This document shows positions 22,539 through 32,338 of a DNA stretch of 51,434 bases, piece after piece. This stretch comes from Bacteroidaceae bacterium. Lineage in GTDB: Bacteria > Bacteroidota > Bacteroidia > Bacteroidales > Bacteroidaceae. The stretch is from NCBI GenBank assembly GCA_017469685.1, contig JAFUFW010000003.1, forward strand, positions 1 through 51,434, read 5' to 3'. Both the position numbers and the translations under genes were made by a program. Below the pieces are notes generated by a model. The model had not been told where the DNA came from, did not search any database, and was given only the letters and a program-made list of their open reading frames with translations. Numbering within the stretch: the stretch's first letter is position 1; each line of letters starts with the position of its first letter.

Positions 22539-24626
22539 TTACTGCTTGAAACGCAGTTTTAAACCGACTACCAGCATACGGCCCGGCGTGTAGAGGGCGT
22601 AGCGGCGGAGGCTGGAGTCGATGCGGCGGTCGACCCGGTCGAAGAGGTTGTCCACGCCGATAGAGGGCTCGATGAGTGCCCAACGTACGAGGTCGAATGT
22701 ATGGTGCGTCGAGAGGTTCCAGATGCCGAAGCCGGGGGCGTCCTCGTAGTCGGGGTAGTAGGTCTTCGACTGCAGGCGGCCGTTGAGGTTGACGTTCATG
22801 GTGTAGCGGCCCCACGAGCGGTAGTAGTTTGCGGCCATTGTGCCTACGTTCTTGATGCTTCGCTCAATGTTGCGCCATTTGCCGTCGGAGTAGCTACGGG
22901 CATTCGTCAGGGCATAGTTGAAGGTGAGGTTGAAGCCGTTGAAGATGTTGGCAGAGAGATTAACCTGCAAGCCCTTGATGTCGCCGCGGTTGCTATTCTT
23001 GTATAGGCTGTAGCGCTCGAGCATGGCGGCCTGGTCGGCCTGCATCTCGGGGAACTCCTTCTGTAGATAGGCCAGCGAGGTGGCATCAATATCGATGTTC
23101 TGCCGCACGACCATGTCGGTGACGCGGTTGATGAAGCCCGTCACACCGAAGGCTATGCGAGCCGTACGGTATTCTGCGCCAACAGAGACATAATGGCTCT
23201 TCTCGGGATCAAGGTCGCGGTTGCCGAAGATGATCTGTGGCTTGCCGCGGCTGACGGCGAAGTAGTGGTAGTGGAGCTCGTCGAGACCTGGTGCCCGGAA
23301 GCCTGCGGAATAGTTGGCACGCAGGTTGAAGTGGCCTATGCTGTACATGAGGGCTGCCTTTGGCGTGAGGTGGCTGCCGAAGTTCTCGTGGTAGTCGTAG
23401 CGGAGGCCTGCAGTGGCTGTAGCAGAACCACTGCCTAAACGGAATCGTTGCTCATGCTGGGCATAAGCTGCAATGATGTTCGCGCTCTGGTCGATATTGC
23501 CAGATGTGGCCTCGAGGCAGTCGCGACGCCAGTCGGCCCCGAAGATGGTGGTACCGTCCTTTGCCAGTCCGAGGATTGCCTTTGCCTGCCCTTCCATGGT
23601 ATGCTGACGCTTCGACTGTACGTAGTCGCCAACGGCCTGTGTCTTGGTGGCGACGTCGTAGTCGCGGCCATAGCGGAAGTGGTCGCTGGTGAAATCAGCC
23701 TGCAGCGAATGGCGGGGCGTAAACTTGTAGATGCCGCCGGCATACCAGCGTAGGGCGCGGTAGTGCATCTCGTAGTCAGTGCCGCCAGTGATGTCTGGGG
23801 AGGTGTTGGGGCGGTCGGTAATCTTGTCGTTGTAATCGATTCCGGCGTTCACAGCCAGACGTGTCTCGGGCGAGAAAGTGAAGCGCTGGCTGAGAAGATT
23901 GGAGCGATAGCCGGTGAAGAGTGGGGCGAGGGTGCGCTGAGTCTCGGTGTCAGAACCCTTCACATAGGCGAGGTCGTTGGTCTGGTAGCTGTCGGCACGG
24001 TCGTGAGTATAGCTGGTGTATGAGCCGAAACCATGGGTGTAGACGTCGAGGTTGACGTTCTCAGTGAGCTTGCCTTCGCCGGAGACGCGGGTGTCGCTGG
24101 TCACGCCGATGAGCTGGCTGGTGGGCTGGTCGGTGATGATGTTGATGACTCCGCCGATGGCATCGCTGCCATAGAGCGAGGAGGCCGCACCGTCGAGCAC
24201 CTCGATGCGCTTGACGCGGCTCATGTTGATGCGTGCCAAGTCTACGTTGCCAGAGATGTCGCCGGAGAGCTTCTGACCGTTGATGAGGATTAGCAGGTAC
24301 TTGTTGCCGAGGCCGTTCATGCGGAGGAAGGAGCCCATCGAGCTGGGGGCCATAGAGACCTGCGGCAGCATACGAGTTACGGCATCCTCGAAGGTGGCGA
24401 TGTCTTGTTCCTCAAACTCGCGATTGGTGAGGGTACGGACAGGGGTCGCCGTGGCTTTCAGGCGCTGATGGTGGCCTGTGCCGGTTACGACGATAGGGTT
24501 GAGGTCTCGTGAGCGCTCAGCCCTTGCCGAGTCGCTCTTCTCCATCTTGTGGATTTGCGCGGAAGCGGTGCTCCCCGCTAAGGAGAGCACCGCCGCGAAG
24601 CAGATAGTATTTATGGCGTGTTTCAT
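22539..24626 (-). CDS. TonB-dependent outer membrane receptor (BtuB-like), third gene of the B12-riboswitch operon
   Basis: Energy-driven importer in the outer membrane, about 695 residues. It has a signal peptide (MKHAINTICFAAVLSLAGST), a TonB-box-like NPIVVTGTG segment, a plug domain (VRTLTNREFEEQDIATFEDA, LYGSDAIGGVINIITD) and a 22-stranded barrel ending in Phe-containing LKLRFKQ. ATG at 24626 is preferred to the longer frame at 24752, as the signal peptide begins there. It begins 10 bp after the chelatase stop. Substrate is likely a corrinoid or another tetrapyrrole/metal complex, from the riboswitch and chelatase context; this is inference. Confidence 0.85.
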   Translation of the reverse strand: MKHAINTICFAAVLSLAGSTASAQIHKMEKSDSARAERSRDLNPIVVTGTGHHQRLKATATPVRTLTNREFEEQDIATFEDAVTRMLPQVSMAPSSMGSFLRMNGLGNKYLLILINGQKLSGDISGNVDLARINMSRVKRIEVLDGAASSLYGSDAIGGVINIITDQPTSQLIGVTSDTRVSGEGKLTENVNLDVYTHGFGSYTSYTHDRADSYQTNDLAYVKGSDTETQRTLAPLFTGYRSNLLSQRFTFSPETRLAVNAGIDYNDKITDRPNTSPDITGGTDYEMHYRALRWYAGGIYKFTPRHSLQADFTSDHFRYGRDYDVATKTQAVGDYVQSKRQHTMEGQAKAILGLAKDGTTIFGADWRRDCLEATSGNIDQSANIIAAYAQHEQRFRLGSGSATATAGLRYDYHENFGSHLTPKAALMYSIGHFNLRANYSAGFRAPGLDELHYHYFAVSRGKPQIIFGNRDLDPEKSHYVSVGAEYRTARIAFGVTGFINRVTDMVVRQNIDIDATSLAYLQKEFPEMQADQAAMLERYSLYKNSNRGDIKGLQVNLSANIFNGFNLTFNYALTNARSYSDGKWRNIERSIKNVGTMAANYYRSWGRYTMNVNLNGRLQSKTYYPDYEDAPGFGIWNLSTHHTFDLVRWALIEPSIGVDNLFDRVDRRIDSSLRRYALYTPGRMLVVGLKLRFKQ

Positions 24627-24636
24627 GGATTCATGT

Positions 24637-25731
24637 TTATTGCTCGGGATTCTTTGAGTGGTAGTAGTCGAGGGCCTCGCCGTTGATGGCGTCCTGCGTG
24701 TGACCCATCCAGATGGCGCGAATCGTGGGCAGCTCCAGCAGACCCTTCTCAATCATGGTGCTATTGTCGCAAGTGTAGCCCATGTGGCTGAAGAACATCT
24801 TCCAGCTGGTGTCCTCGACTTCGCCTTCCTCGTTAGCCTCAAAGCCATTGTCCCAGGCGTCGTCGTCGCCAGCCATATCGTTGTGGCCGTGGTCGCCGTC
24901 GATAGACATGAGCGGGTGGCAGTATACCTTACCGCTGGTGATGCCTGCGGCCTGCATACGCTCGAGAACGTCGGTCTTGAAGTTGTCCATCATGTCGACG
25001 GTGCCTACGAAGTAGTTCTTGCTGTACTGCTGCAGAGCCTCTTCGAGATCGGTGTAGCGCACGTTTGCCTTGTAGGTGTCGTAGCTGTCGGGGTTACCAT
25101 GGCCCATGAAAGCGACAACACCTTCAGCAGCCTTGCTGCTATAGAGGGCATCGAGCTGCTTAGCAACTTCGGGCACATCCTCATCCTTGTCCTGAAGGAG
25201 GGGTACACCAAGCTTGAGCACGACCTTTGAGAGATATTCGTCGTCGAGGTCGCCGTTGCTATTGTTGGCGAAGTCCTTGATGTAATTGATCACGCGGGTG
25301 TACTCCTCACCGGGGATGACCTGCAGGCTCTGGACTACAATCTCGCTGTAGCGTACGCCTTCCTGTGCAAAAGCATTGAGCCAGAAGTTGGGGGCATAGA
25401 AGTTGCGGGGGGCGACGTTCTCGCCAGCTGCTGCACGGTTGATGCAGATGGCTGATGAGAATGAGAGGAATACGTCGTAGCCAGGGAACTGCTGTTTGTA
25501 AGCAGCCACAGTGCCGTCGAAGGCGTCGTAAGCCTGCTGCCAGGTGGAGCCGAAGGCCACGAGGAGGATAGCCTTGTTCTGTTTCTTGTTAGCCTTGACG
25601 TTCTCTGTAACAGCGTCCTGGTACTTTGACCAGTTGTTTGCGGGAGCGTCGTCGTTGTCGTCGCAAGCAACAAAGCCTGCAGAGAGTGCGATGGCAGCGA
25701 GGGCCATCATAAAGAACTTAATCTTCTTCAT
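24637..25731 (-). CDS. cbiK: CbiK-type cobaltochelatase predicted as an exported lipoprotein
   Basis: Chelatase family that inserts cobalt into sirohydrochlorin. From ATG 25731 the protein has 364 residues. It opens with a lipoprotein signal (MKKIKFFMMALAAIALSAGF then VAC, Cys23) and an Asp/Asn-rich spacer, so it should sit on the periplasmic side of a membrane. The CbiK body follows: AILLVAFGSTW, FMGHGNPDS (active His), and CHPLMSIDGDHGHNDMAGDD, with the metal-binding His. An exported CbiK is known from Desulfovibrio vulgaris. It overlaps the btuB gene by 14 bp and lies between two TonB receptors under a B12 riboswitch. An import-linked or metal-removing role is therefore possible besides biosynthesis. 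Confidence 0.85.
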   Translation of the reverse strand: MKKIKFFMMALAAIALSAGFVACDDNDDAPANNWSKYQDAVTENVKANKKQNKAILLVAFGSTWQQAYDAFDGTVAAYKQQFPGYDVFLSFSSAICINRAAAGENVAPRNFYAPNFWLNAFAQEGVRYSEIVVQSLQVIPGEEYTRVINYIKDFANNSNGDLDDEYLSKVVLKLGVPLLQDKDEDVPEVAKQLDALYSSKAAEGVVAFMGHGNPDSYDTYKANVRYTDLEEALQQYSKNYFVGTVDMMDNFKTDVLERMQAAGITSGKVYCHPLMSIDGDHGHNDMAGDDDAWDNGFEANEEGEVEDTSWKMFFSHMGYTCDNSTMIEKGLLELPTIRAIWMGHTQDAINGEALDYYHSKNPEQ

Positions 25732-27862
25732 AGTTGTTTTGTTTTGAATTGGTTTTAATTGTATTGAAAGATGTTTTTCCTTGTTTGAAGCGGAGGGTGA
25801 GGGAAGCATATACCCTTCGACCTGGAGTGGTCGTGCCGAGGTGGAGACCGTGGGGCGTGCGGTCTACGTAATTAAAAATGTTGTCGATGCCACCCTCGAG
25901 GCGAAGGGATAGTCCGCGCGACTGAATCGCGTGACACAGGAGATCGTGGGTAGATGCGAGACGCCAGATGTGGTAGGCCTTACCATTGCCGTTGAGCTCG
26001 TAGTATCGCTTCGACGAGGCGCGACCGTAAAGGCCAAGGCCGAGGCGATAAGGGCGGTGGAAGGTGTGGTTCCATGTGGCAAACCAGCTACCTTTGTGGT
26101 GTGACATTCCATCGATGATGACTTTATGCATACGGTCGTGGTTGCTGTCGTAGGTGTTGGCCTCGGTGTCGAGGTAGCTGTAAGAACCGCCTACGGCAAA
26201 GTCCTTAAAGGCATAGCGCACGTTGACGTCGACGCCGAGAGTACGTGCATCCTCTATGTTCTGGTACTGACGGGTCTTGTGCAGTTCATACTGCGACTGA
26301 TACTCCTCCGGAGCGCGGTAGTTGGGGATAGTGACGAGGTTGATCATATCCTTAACCTTGTTTATATATCCCGCCACTGTCAGAGACAGACGTCCCAGCG
26401 CCAGCTCGGCACTCAGCGAGCCGTAGTTGCTGGTTTGCGGGCGCAAGTCGGCGTTGCCGAGGTAGAGGTACGTGCCATTCATCTCGCGGACGTAGCGGTA
26501 GTGCTGCTCCTTGGGGGTGGGCGTCTTGAAGCCTTGCGACCATGCCGCCCGCAGCCGCAGCCATTCCGCCGCCCGCACCATGGTGGAGAGCTTCGGTGTC
26601 AAGTGAGCCCCAAACTGCTGGTTACGGTCAAGCCGTAGGCCGCCCGTGAGCTGGAGGGCTCGCCAGAGGCTGAACTCATCCTGTAGGTATAACGCCTCGG
26701 TATTGTCGGTGACGGTGCCGCCATGATCCACTCGCATGGGCGCCCGTAGCCAGTCGTGCCGCACCTCGAGGCCGGCACTGAGGCGGTTGGAGGCGGGCAA
26801 CTCGAAGATGCCCTTTAGGTGCGCCATCGTGCGCCGCTGGTCGCTCTGGAGATTCCGCTGGTCGGGGAAATAAGGGAAATAGTGCGTGAAGTTTCCGAAA
26901 GGGTCGTAGCCGTCAACGAGTGTCGTGTCGGTGAAGACGTAGTCGTAGGCATGTCGGTTCCAGTCGACATCAAGCGTTACAACGGCTCGCTCCGTGGCTG
27001 TCCACTTGCCGCCTACCGAGGCTGATGAATTGCGATAGGCCAGGTCGTAGGTCTTCACATCTACGGCAGCATATTTGCCTGATGGCCGGTAGATGCGTTT
27101 GCGGTAGACGGTGCCCTCGGCGTAGAGCTCAAGAGCGGGTATCGGCGTGTAGGTGAGGCGCTCGGCCAGCTGCCAGTTTGTGTGGCGGTTGACGGTCATG
27201 TTGCGCGAGTCATAGATGGGAAACTCTGTCTGCCGTGGATCCTCTGTGGCTGTGTTCTGCCAACCGTCGGAATGCTGAATGTTGAAGTTTGTGAGCGACG
27301 AGACCTTGCCCACGGCGATGCCAACCGCGTTGTGCTGACGCACATCGCCATAGCTTCCGCCACGGGTGGTGTTCTCTACGAGCAGGCCGTCGCGGTCGTA
27401 CTTGCGGGTGATAATGTTGATGACGCCCGCAATGGCATCGGAGCCGTAGAGGGCCGAGGCTGCACCCTTCACTATCTCTATGCGCTCTATGCGCGATGGG
27501 TCGATCAGCCCGAGGTCGTTCTGCCCTCCGTTGTCGCCGTGAAGTCGCTTGCCGTCTATTAAAATAAGAATATAGGCGTTGCCAAGGCCGTTCATCTGCA
27601 TCTGCGAGCCCATGTCGTCCTCGTTGAAGGCGAAGCTGGCTGTGAGGCCGCTTAGGATTTCTTCTATGCTGCGGCCGCCGTAGGTCTCTAACTCACGGCG
27701 GGTGATGATCTCCGTCTGCACGGGTACGTCCTTCAGCCGGTGCTGAGTGCCAGTACCGGTAACGACGACTTCCTCCAGACGCGATGGCTGCAAGGAGTCC
27801 TGTGCTTGGATGGAGGCGACAAGGCACATGAGTGCCGTGCCTACAGACAGAAGGTATTTCAT
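25718..27862 (-). CDS. btuB: TonB-dependent vitamin B12/corrinoid receptor (BtuB-like)
   Basis: First gene after the cobalamin riboswitch; 714 residues. Signal peptide MKYLLSVGTALMCLVASIQA, TonB box EEVVVTGTG, plug with IITRRELETYGGRSIEEIL and LYGSDAIAGVINIITRK, then a beta barrel ending in ASLTLRFKQ before a short extra tail. No carboxypeptidase-like N-terminal domain is present, so it is BtuB-like rather than SusC-like. The riboswitch makes cobalamin or a related corrinoid the probable substrate. The C-terminal tail of about 17 residues (GKTSFNTIKTNSKQNNYEED) extends past the usual terminal aromatic residue and overlaps the chelatase start. Confidence 0.85.
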   Translation of the reverse strand: MKYLLSVGTALMCLVASIQAQDSLQPSRLEEVVVTGTGTQHRLKDVPVQTEIITRRELETYGGRSIEEILSGLTASFAFNEDDMGSQMQMNGLGNAYILILIDGKRLHGDNGGQNDLGLIDPSRIERIEIVKGAASALYGSDAIAGVINIITRKYDRDGLLVENTTRGGSYGDVRQHNAVGIAVGKVSSLTNFNIQHSDGWQNTATEDPRQTEFPIYDSRNMTVNRHTNWQLAERLTYTPIPALELYAEGTVYRKRIYRPSGKYAAVDVKTYDLAYRNSSASVGGKWTATERAVVTLDVDWNRHAYDYVFTDTTLVDGYDPFGNFTHYFPYFPDQRNLQSDQRRTMAHLKGIFELPASNRLSAGLEVRHDWLRAPMRVDHGGTVTDNTEALYLQDEFSLWRALQLTGGLRLDRNQQFGAHLTPKLSTMVRAAEWLRLRAAWSQGFKTPTPKEQHYRYVREMNGTYLYLGNADLRPQTSNYGSLSAELALGRLSLTVAGYINKVKDMINLVTIPNYRAPEEYQSQYELHKTRQYQNIEDARTLGVDVNVRYAFKDFAVGGSYSYLDTEANTYDSNHDRMHKVIIDGMSHHKGSWFATWNHTFHRPYRLGLGLYGRASSKRYYELNGNGKAYHIWRLASTHDLLCHAIQSRGLSLRLEGGIDNIFNYVDRTPHGLHLGTTTPGRRVYASLTLRFKQGKTSFNTIKTNSKQNNYEED

Positions 27863-27904
27863 TAAAATCCGTACGCCTGTTCCTGGGCGACTTCATTGAG
27901 TTGA

Positions 27905-28118
27905 ACGAAATGAGGCAGGTCTTCTGGCTTTCCCCTGTCTGCCCTACCTTCCCGGCAATTGCATATTAACACATCAACGAATAGACATATTAACGATGCT
28001 CGCCAGTGGCGTCATACGGGCAGGCATTTTCTGTGGGGGATTACAGCTGCAGGTACAGCTCCGGACTTACACCGGATTCCCTTGCATCGAAGGCTCTCTG
28101 GCCTACGATTGCCTTATT
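27905..28118 (-). ncRNA. Cobalamin riboswitch
   Basis: Read on the minus strand the segment carries GGGAATCCGGTGTAAGTCCG, GAGCTGTACC, the B12-box region ACGCCACTGG and the 3' part GGAAAGCCAGAAGACCTGCC, all hallmarks of cobalamin riboswitches. It ends about 45 bp before the btuB start, so it should block translation or transcription when cobalamin is bound. A peripheral arm contains two TTAATATG words (around 27961-27998), like the simple repeats found elsewhere in this window. Confidence 0.92.
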
Positions 28119-28124
28119 TCGGTG

Positions 28125-28133
28125 GCAAAGGTA
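28125..28133 (-). promoter_or_regulatory. -7 box of the riboswitch transcript
   Basis: TACCTTTGC on the minus strand, a full -7 match just upstream of the riboswitch. A clear -33 box is not seen. Confidence 0.6.
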
Positions 28134-28243
28134 ATAAAAGATTAGCTATTATGTAATAGAGATTAGACTTTTTTTTTGCTTATGGTGTATTTTTCTGTTT
28201 TTTGACCTGTCAGGCTACTATAATATATAATAATGTGTAGTCT

Positions 28244-29410
28244 CTAATCCTCTTCTAAATCCTCGAGCTCATAGTCCTCGAGCATTTCGATGTCTTCGAG
28301 TTGGTCTTCATCGAGTATGATAATGTCATCAGCCTCGCCCTCGTCGGCCATTTCGTCGCGAAGGAATGTGATGTCCTTGTCGCGGTGAGCGATAGCCGAG
28401 CTGTGTGAGAGGTTGCGGTCTGCGGTATCAAGCTGTTGCCAAAGCAGGTCCTTCAGTTGCGGAATGTTGAAGCCCGTAACGGCAGAGATGAAGATATGTG
28501 GCAGGTCTGTTGGCAGGTCGGCGGATAACAGCTCAATGAGTTCGTCGTCGAGCAAATCGGCCTTCGTGATAGCAAGGATGCGTTGTTTTTCTAATAGCTC
28601 AGGGTTATAGGTCGTAAGTTCGTTCAGGAGCACTTCGTAGTCGCGACGAATGTTGTCTGTGTCGCCGGGAATCATGAAGAGGAGCAAGGCGTTGCGCTCT
28701 ATATGTCGCAGGAAGCGTAGGCCGAGGCCTTTGCCTTCGCTGGCCCCCTCGATAATGCCGGGGATGTCTGCTATTACGAACGAATGGTTGTCGTGGTAGC
28801 TGACGACGCCAACGGAAGGCTCTAACGTCGTGAACGGGTAGCCGGCAATCTTGGGGTGAGCTGAACTGATTGCATTTACGAGGGTGCTCTTACCTGCGTT
28901 AGGGAAGCCAACAAGACCCACGTCGGCGAGCATCTTAAGTTCCATGATTACCGTTAGTTCCTGCATCGGTTCGCCTGGTTGTGCGAAGCGTGGAGCCTGA
29001 TTGGTTGATGTGGCGAAATGCTTGTTGCCCAGACCGCCTCGCCCGCCTTTGAGCAGCATGATTATTTGTCCGTCCTCTGTAACATCGCATACAAAGCGGC
29101 CCGTCTCGGCGTCGTAGACAACGGTTCCGCACGGCACGTCAATATATCTGTCCTGGCCATCGGCTCCATGAGATCCATTTTTGCTTCCGTTGCCACCGTG
29201 GCCTGCGAAGATATGGCGCTCGTAACGCAGGTGGAGTAAGGTCCAGTAGTTGCGGTTGCCGCGTAGGTATATGTGTCCGCCTCTGCCGCCATCGCCGCCG
29301 TCGGGGCCTCCGTTGGGAACATATTTGGCGCGATGCATGTGCATCGAACCACGCCCGCCCTTACCTGAACGGCATACTATTTTTACGTAGTCTATAAAGT
29401 TGGTTTCCAT
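28244..29410 (-). CDS. obg: Obg/CgtA ribosome-associated GTPase
   Basis: Essential GTPase acting in 50S ribosome assembly and stress response. The 388 residues comprise the glycine-rich Obg fold (1 to ~158; [19 protein letters not shown]) and the G domain with P-loop GFPNAGKST (168-176), switch region around [15 protein letters not shown] and TKAD. The C-terminal tail is very acidic ([22 protein letters not shown] in part) instead of a full TGS-like OCT domain. In many Bacteroidales obg lies next to hpt and adk on one strand; here it is on the opposite strand with the NAD(P)HX gene upstream, which might be a local rearrangement. Confidence 0.95.
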   Translation of the reverse strand: METNFIDYVKIVCRSGKGGRGSMHMHRAKYVPNGGPDGGDGGRGGHIYLRGNRNYWTLLHLRYERHIFAGHGGNGSKNGSHGADGQDRYIDVPCGTVVYDAETGRFVCDVTEDGQIIMLLKGGRGGLGNKHFATSTNQAPRFAQPGEPMQELTVIMELKMLADVGLVGFPNAGKSTLVNAISSAHPKIAGYPFTTLEPSVGVVSYHDNHSFVIADIPGIIEGASEGKGLGLRFLRHIERNALLLFMIPGDTDNIRRDYEVLLNELTTYNPELLEKQRILAITKADLLDDELIELLSADLPTDLPHIFISAVTGFNIPQLKDLLWQQLDTADRNLSHSSAIAHRDKDITFLRDEMADEGEADDIIILDEDQLEDIEMLEDYELEDLEED

Positions 29411-29475
29411 TGTTGTTCTTGTTTTAAAACTTATTATCCTTAAGGGATTTACGCCTGAGACTTTAGAGCTTTGTT

Positions 29476-30990
29476 TTAATCTTTTATGTTCTTGAAAGCC
29501 TTAGGCAGGAAGTTGATGATGTCGCTGGCTATGACGCTTTCCTCCGAGAGTTCATCAGCGGCGATGTCGCCTGCCAGCCCGTGAAGGTAGACTCCGATTT
29601 GTGCGGCTTCGATGGGCAGATAGCCTTGAGCGAGCAGAGCAGTGATGATGCCCGTGAGCACATCGCCGCAGCCTGCCGTTGCCATACCCGGATTGCCCGT
29701 TGGGTTGATAAGGACATCGCCCGTGGGAGTGCATATCTGAGTGAAGTGCCCTTTGATGATGACGAATAGATGGTGGTCGACGGCAAAATCGCGTGCGCGG
29801 TTCATGCGTTCAAATGTAGTTCTGCTGTGCCCTGCCAGGCGGTCGAATTCGGCAGGGTGGGGGGTTAGTATGCTGTCGGCTGGGATGCTTGCTATCCAGT
29901 CGGTGTTTGCGGCGAGTATGTTCAGGGCATCGGCATCCAGGACGAGTGGCCCTTCGTGGCGCATTATGAAGCTTTTCAGCGCAGCTGCCGTGTGGCTGTG
30001 CAGCCCAATCCCGGGACCGATGCCTACGGCTTGGAAGACGTACGTCTCAATGGCTGTTGTAGTGATGTTGGCATCAATGTCGATATCGACAATAGCTTCA
30101 GGAACGGCTGTCTGCAAGATGTCGAGACATGAGTGTGGTATGTGGATTGTAAGTTTGCCCACTCCTGCCCTGAGCGCAGCCCGGGCAGCAAGGATTGATG
30201 CTCCGGCCATACCGCGACTGCCACTCACGAGTAGTGCGTGACCCATAGTGCCCTTGTGTGCAAACATGGGGCGGCGTCTGATGAGGGAGCTTATCTCGTT
30301 CTTTTCAGTCAGCCAGAGGTAGGTCTTAAGGGTCTTCAACCCGTCAGTGCTGAGTCCGATGTCGAGCATTTTCACCTCACCGACGAAGCGCTGGTTCTCA
30401 GCGAGGAAAAAAGCCAGCTTGGGTTGCCCTAAGGAGAGGGTCAGTGTGGCGCGCACGATGTTCTGCGTGTCGTTGAAGCTGTTGTCCTCGCACATGAGCC
30501 CGGATGGTACGTCGATGCTCACAATTGTGGCTCTGCTCTGGTTGATTCGCTTTGCCACGAGTGCGAAGCCACCGCTGAGTGGCTTGCTCAATCCTGTTCC
30601 GAAGAGCGCATCGATGATGATGTCGTCGGTCTGCAGCTCTGGAAAAACGAGCTCAGAGGTCACCTCGATAAGCGTGGCGTCGGGTGTCTGGCGAAGGCGC
30701 TCACGATTCTGCTCGCAGTCGGGGCTGAGAGAGCCGCGCACATTGAAGAGATAGGCGGTAGTGATTCGCCCGGCTTCAGCCAGCATGCGGGCCACGGCGA
30801 GGCCGTCGCCGCCATTGCCTCCAGGCCCGGCGAATACGAATATCCGCTGTTCGGCCTGTGGCCATCGCCTCAAGATCTCGTCGGCCACGGAGCGGCTGGC
30901 CCGCTCCATGAGGTCGATGGAAGCGATGGGCTCGTTCTGGATTGTGAAGAGGTCGAGTTCCCGGAACTGTCCTCCCGTGAGTATCTTCAT
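29476..30990 (-). CDS. nnr: Bifunctional NAD(P)HX epimerase/ADP-dependent dehydratase (YjeF-like)
   Basis: Metabolite-repair enzyme that restores hydrated NADH/NADPH. About 505 residues from ATG 30990. N-terminal epimerase (YjeF_N, 1 to ~215) with [19 protein letters not shown]-terminal ribokinase-fold dehydratase (~235-505) with [20 protein letters not shown] and [11 protein letters not shown]. The longer frame to 31047 crosses the promoter and is rejected. Transcribed divergently from hpt, with both promoters in the 100-bp gap. Confidence 0.92.
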   Translation of the reverse strand: MKILTGGQFRELDLFTIQNEPIASIDLMERASRSVADEILRRWPQAEQRIFVFAGPGGNGGDGLAVARMLAEAGRITTAYLFNVRGSLSPDCEQNRERLRQTPDATLIEVTSELVFPELQTDDIIIDALFGTGLSKPLSGGFALVAKRINQSRATIVSIDVPSGLMCEDNSFNDTQNIVRATLTLSLGQPKLAFFLAENQRFVGEVKMLDIGLSTDGLKTLKTYLWLTEKNEISSLIRRRPMFAHKGTMGHALLVSGSRGMAGASILAARAALRAGVGKLTIHIPHSCLDILQTAVPEAIVDIDIDANITTTAIETYVFQAVGIGPGIGLHSHTAAALKSFIMRHEGPLVLDADALNILAANTDWIASIPADSILTPHPAEFDRLAGHSRTTFERMNRARDFAVDHHLFVIIKGHFTQICTPTGDVLINPTGNPGMATAGCGDVLTGIITALLAQGYLPIEAAQIGVYLHGLAGDIAADELSEESVIASDIINFLPKAFKNIKD

Positions 30991-31016
30991 TTGTGATAAA
31001 AATCTAAAAATTCGCT

Positions 31017-31048
31017 GCAAAAATACGTCAATGATTGCTGAAATCAAA
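31017..31048 (-). promoter_or_regulatory. Promoter of the NAD(P)HX repair gene
   Basis: On the minus strand TTTG (31045-31048) and TATTTTTGC (31017-31025) are separated by 19 bp, a perfect Bacteroidetes promoter. Confidence 0.75.
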
Positions 31049-31067
31049 ATAAAATCTCTAATTTTGC
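31035..31067 (+). promoter_or_regulatory. Promoter of hpt
   Basis: TTG at 31035-31037 and TAATTTTGC at 31059-31067 with 21 bp between. It overlaps the divergent promoter of the NAD(P)HX gene, so the two may compete. Confidence 0.7.
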
Positions 31068-31093
31068 AACGTCAAAAGCTAAAAATGCAACTA

Positions 31094-31633
31094 ATGAAAA
31101 GGATTCAGGTTAAGGACAAGACTTTCGAAGTGTCGATACCTGCCGCTGCGCTGGCCCGTGAAGTGCAACGTGTGGCAGCCGAGATTACCCGCGACTACGC
31201 CGGTCGCGAGCCGCTGTTCCTACCGGTGCTCAACGGCTCGTTCATCTTCGCCGCAGATCTCTTGCGCGAGGTGGACCTTCCCTGTGAGATAAGCTTCATC
31301 AAGCTTGCCAGCTATCAGGGCACACAGTCGACAGGAGAGATTCGCGAGGTGATGGGGCTTGCTCAGGATATTACGGGGCGCGACGTCATCATCGTGGAAG
31401 ATATTATCGACTCCGGACTCACTATGGCTCACATGGTTGAGACGCTCCGCCGTCATAATCCAGCCAGCATACGTGTGTGCTCGCTATTAGTTAAACCGGC
31501 AGCCTTGAAAGTGGAGATACCTATCCACTATCGTGCAATGGACATCCCAAATGTTTTTATCGTTGGCTATGGCCTCGACTATGACGGCTTCGGGCGCAAC
31601 ACAAAGGACATATACACATTGTGCGAGGCATGA
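31094..31633 (+). CDS. hpt: Hypoxanthine phosphoribosyltransferase
   Basis: Purine salvage enzyme making IMP (and GMP) from the base and PRPP. About 179 residues from ATG 31094; ATG at 31085 is three codons upstream and also possible. Motifs: LNGSFIFAADLLRE near the N terminus, PRPP-binding VIIVEDIIDSGLTM, and VGYGLDYDGFGRN near the end. A longer open frame to 30761 overlaps the opposite-strand gene and promoters, so it is not real. Followed by adk after 53 bp, probably one operon. Confidence 0.93.
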   Translation: MKRIQVKDKTFEVSIPAAALAREVQRVAAEITRDYAGREPLFLPVLNGSFIFAADLLREVDLPCEISFIKLASYQGTQSTGEIREVMGLAQDITGRDVIIVEDIIDSGLTMAHMVETLRRHNPASIRVCSLLVKPAALKVEIPIHYRAMDIPNVFIVGYGLDYDGFGRNTKDIYTLCEA

Positions 31634-31686
31634 TTCAGAGAGAACAATCAGATGAAATAACATATTAAATGATATAATAAATCACG

Positions 31687-32274
31687 ATGAAGAACATTAT
31701 TATTTTCGGAGCCCCAGGGTCGGGCAAAGGCACTTATAGCGCAGAGATTGCTACGCGCTATGGTATGGGGCATATCTCTACTGGCGACGTCCTGCGAGCA
31801 GAGATAAAGAATGGCACAGAATTGGGAAGGATTGCCCAAGGTTATATCGACAACGGACAACTCATCCCCGACGAGTTGATGATTGACATCCTCGCATCGA
31901 AGTACGACTCCATGCCACAGGGATGCGGAGTGATTTTTGACGGCTTCCCGCGCACGATTGCTCAGGCAGAGGCCTTGAAGAAGATGCTCGCTGAGCGCGG
32001 CCATGAACTTGGAATGATGATCGAACTCATAGTTCCAGAGGATGTGCTGATGTTCAGACTGCTCCGCCGCGCTCAGATAGAAGGCCGTGCCGACGACAAT
32101 GAGGAGACAATACGCAAGCGCTTCGCTGTATACCACAACCAGACCGAACCCCTGTCGCGATGGTTCGAGGCCGAAGGTATCCGTCACACCTTCGATTGGG
32201 GTGAACTTCTCACCAAGGAGGGCATGATTGAGGCCATCTTTGAGGAAATAGAACGTCAAAACGAACAACAGTAA
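31687..32274 (+). CDS. adk: Adenylate kinase (short form)
   Basis: Interconverts ATP, AMP and ADP. The 195 residues have the P-loop GAPGSGKGT, the AMP-binding STGDVLRAEI, DGFPRTIAQAEAL, and the arginine-rich lid RLLRRAQIEGRADDN; the lid is the short, zinc-free form. It lies downstream of hpt on the same strand. Length is typical for the short-lid type. Confidence 0.95.
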   Translation: MKNIIIFGAPGSGKGTYSAEIATRYGMGHISTGDVLRAEIKNGTELGRIAQGYIDNGQLIPDELMIDILASKYDSMPQGCGVIFDGFPRTIAQAEALKKMLAERGHELGMMIELIVPEDVLMFRLLRRAQIEGRADDNEETIRKRFAVYHNQTEPLSRWFEAEGIRHTFDWGELLTKEGMIEAIFEEIERQNEQQ

Positions 32275-32338
32275 ACGCATAATGTTCAAGATCCCAATGT
32301 TCAAGTTTTCAAATCAGAATATCCCTTGCCGGGGAATT

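Noticed and set aside
30761-31093. N-terminal extension of hpt
   Set aside because: It overlaps the opposite-strand repair gene and both divergent promoters; the family starts near MKRIQVKDK.
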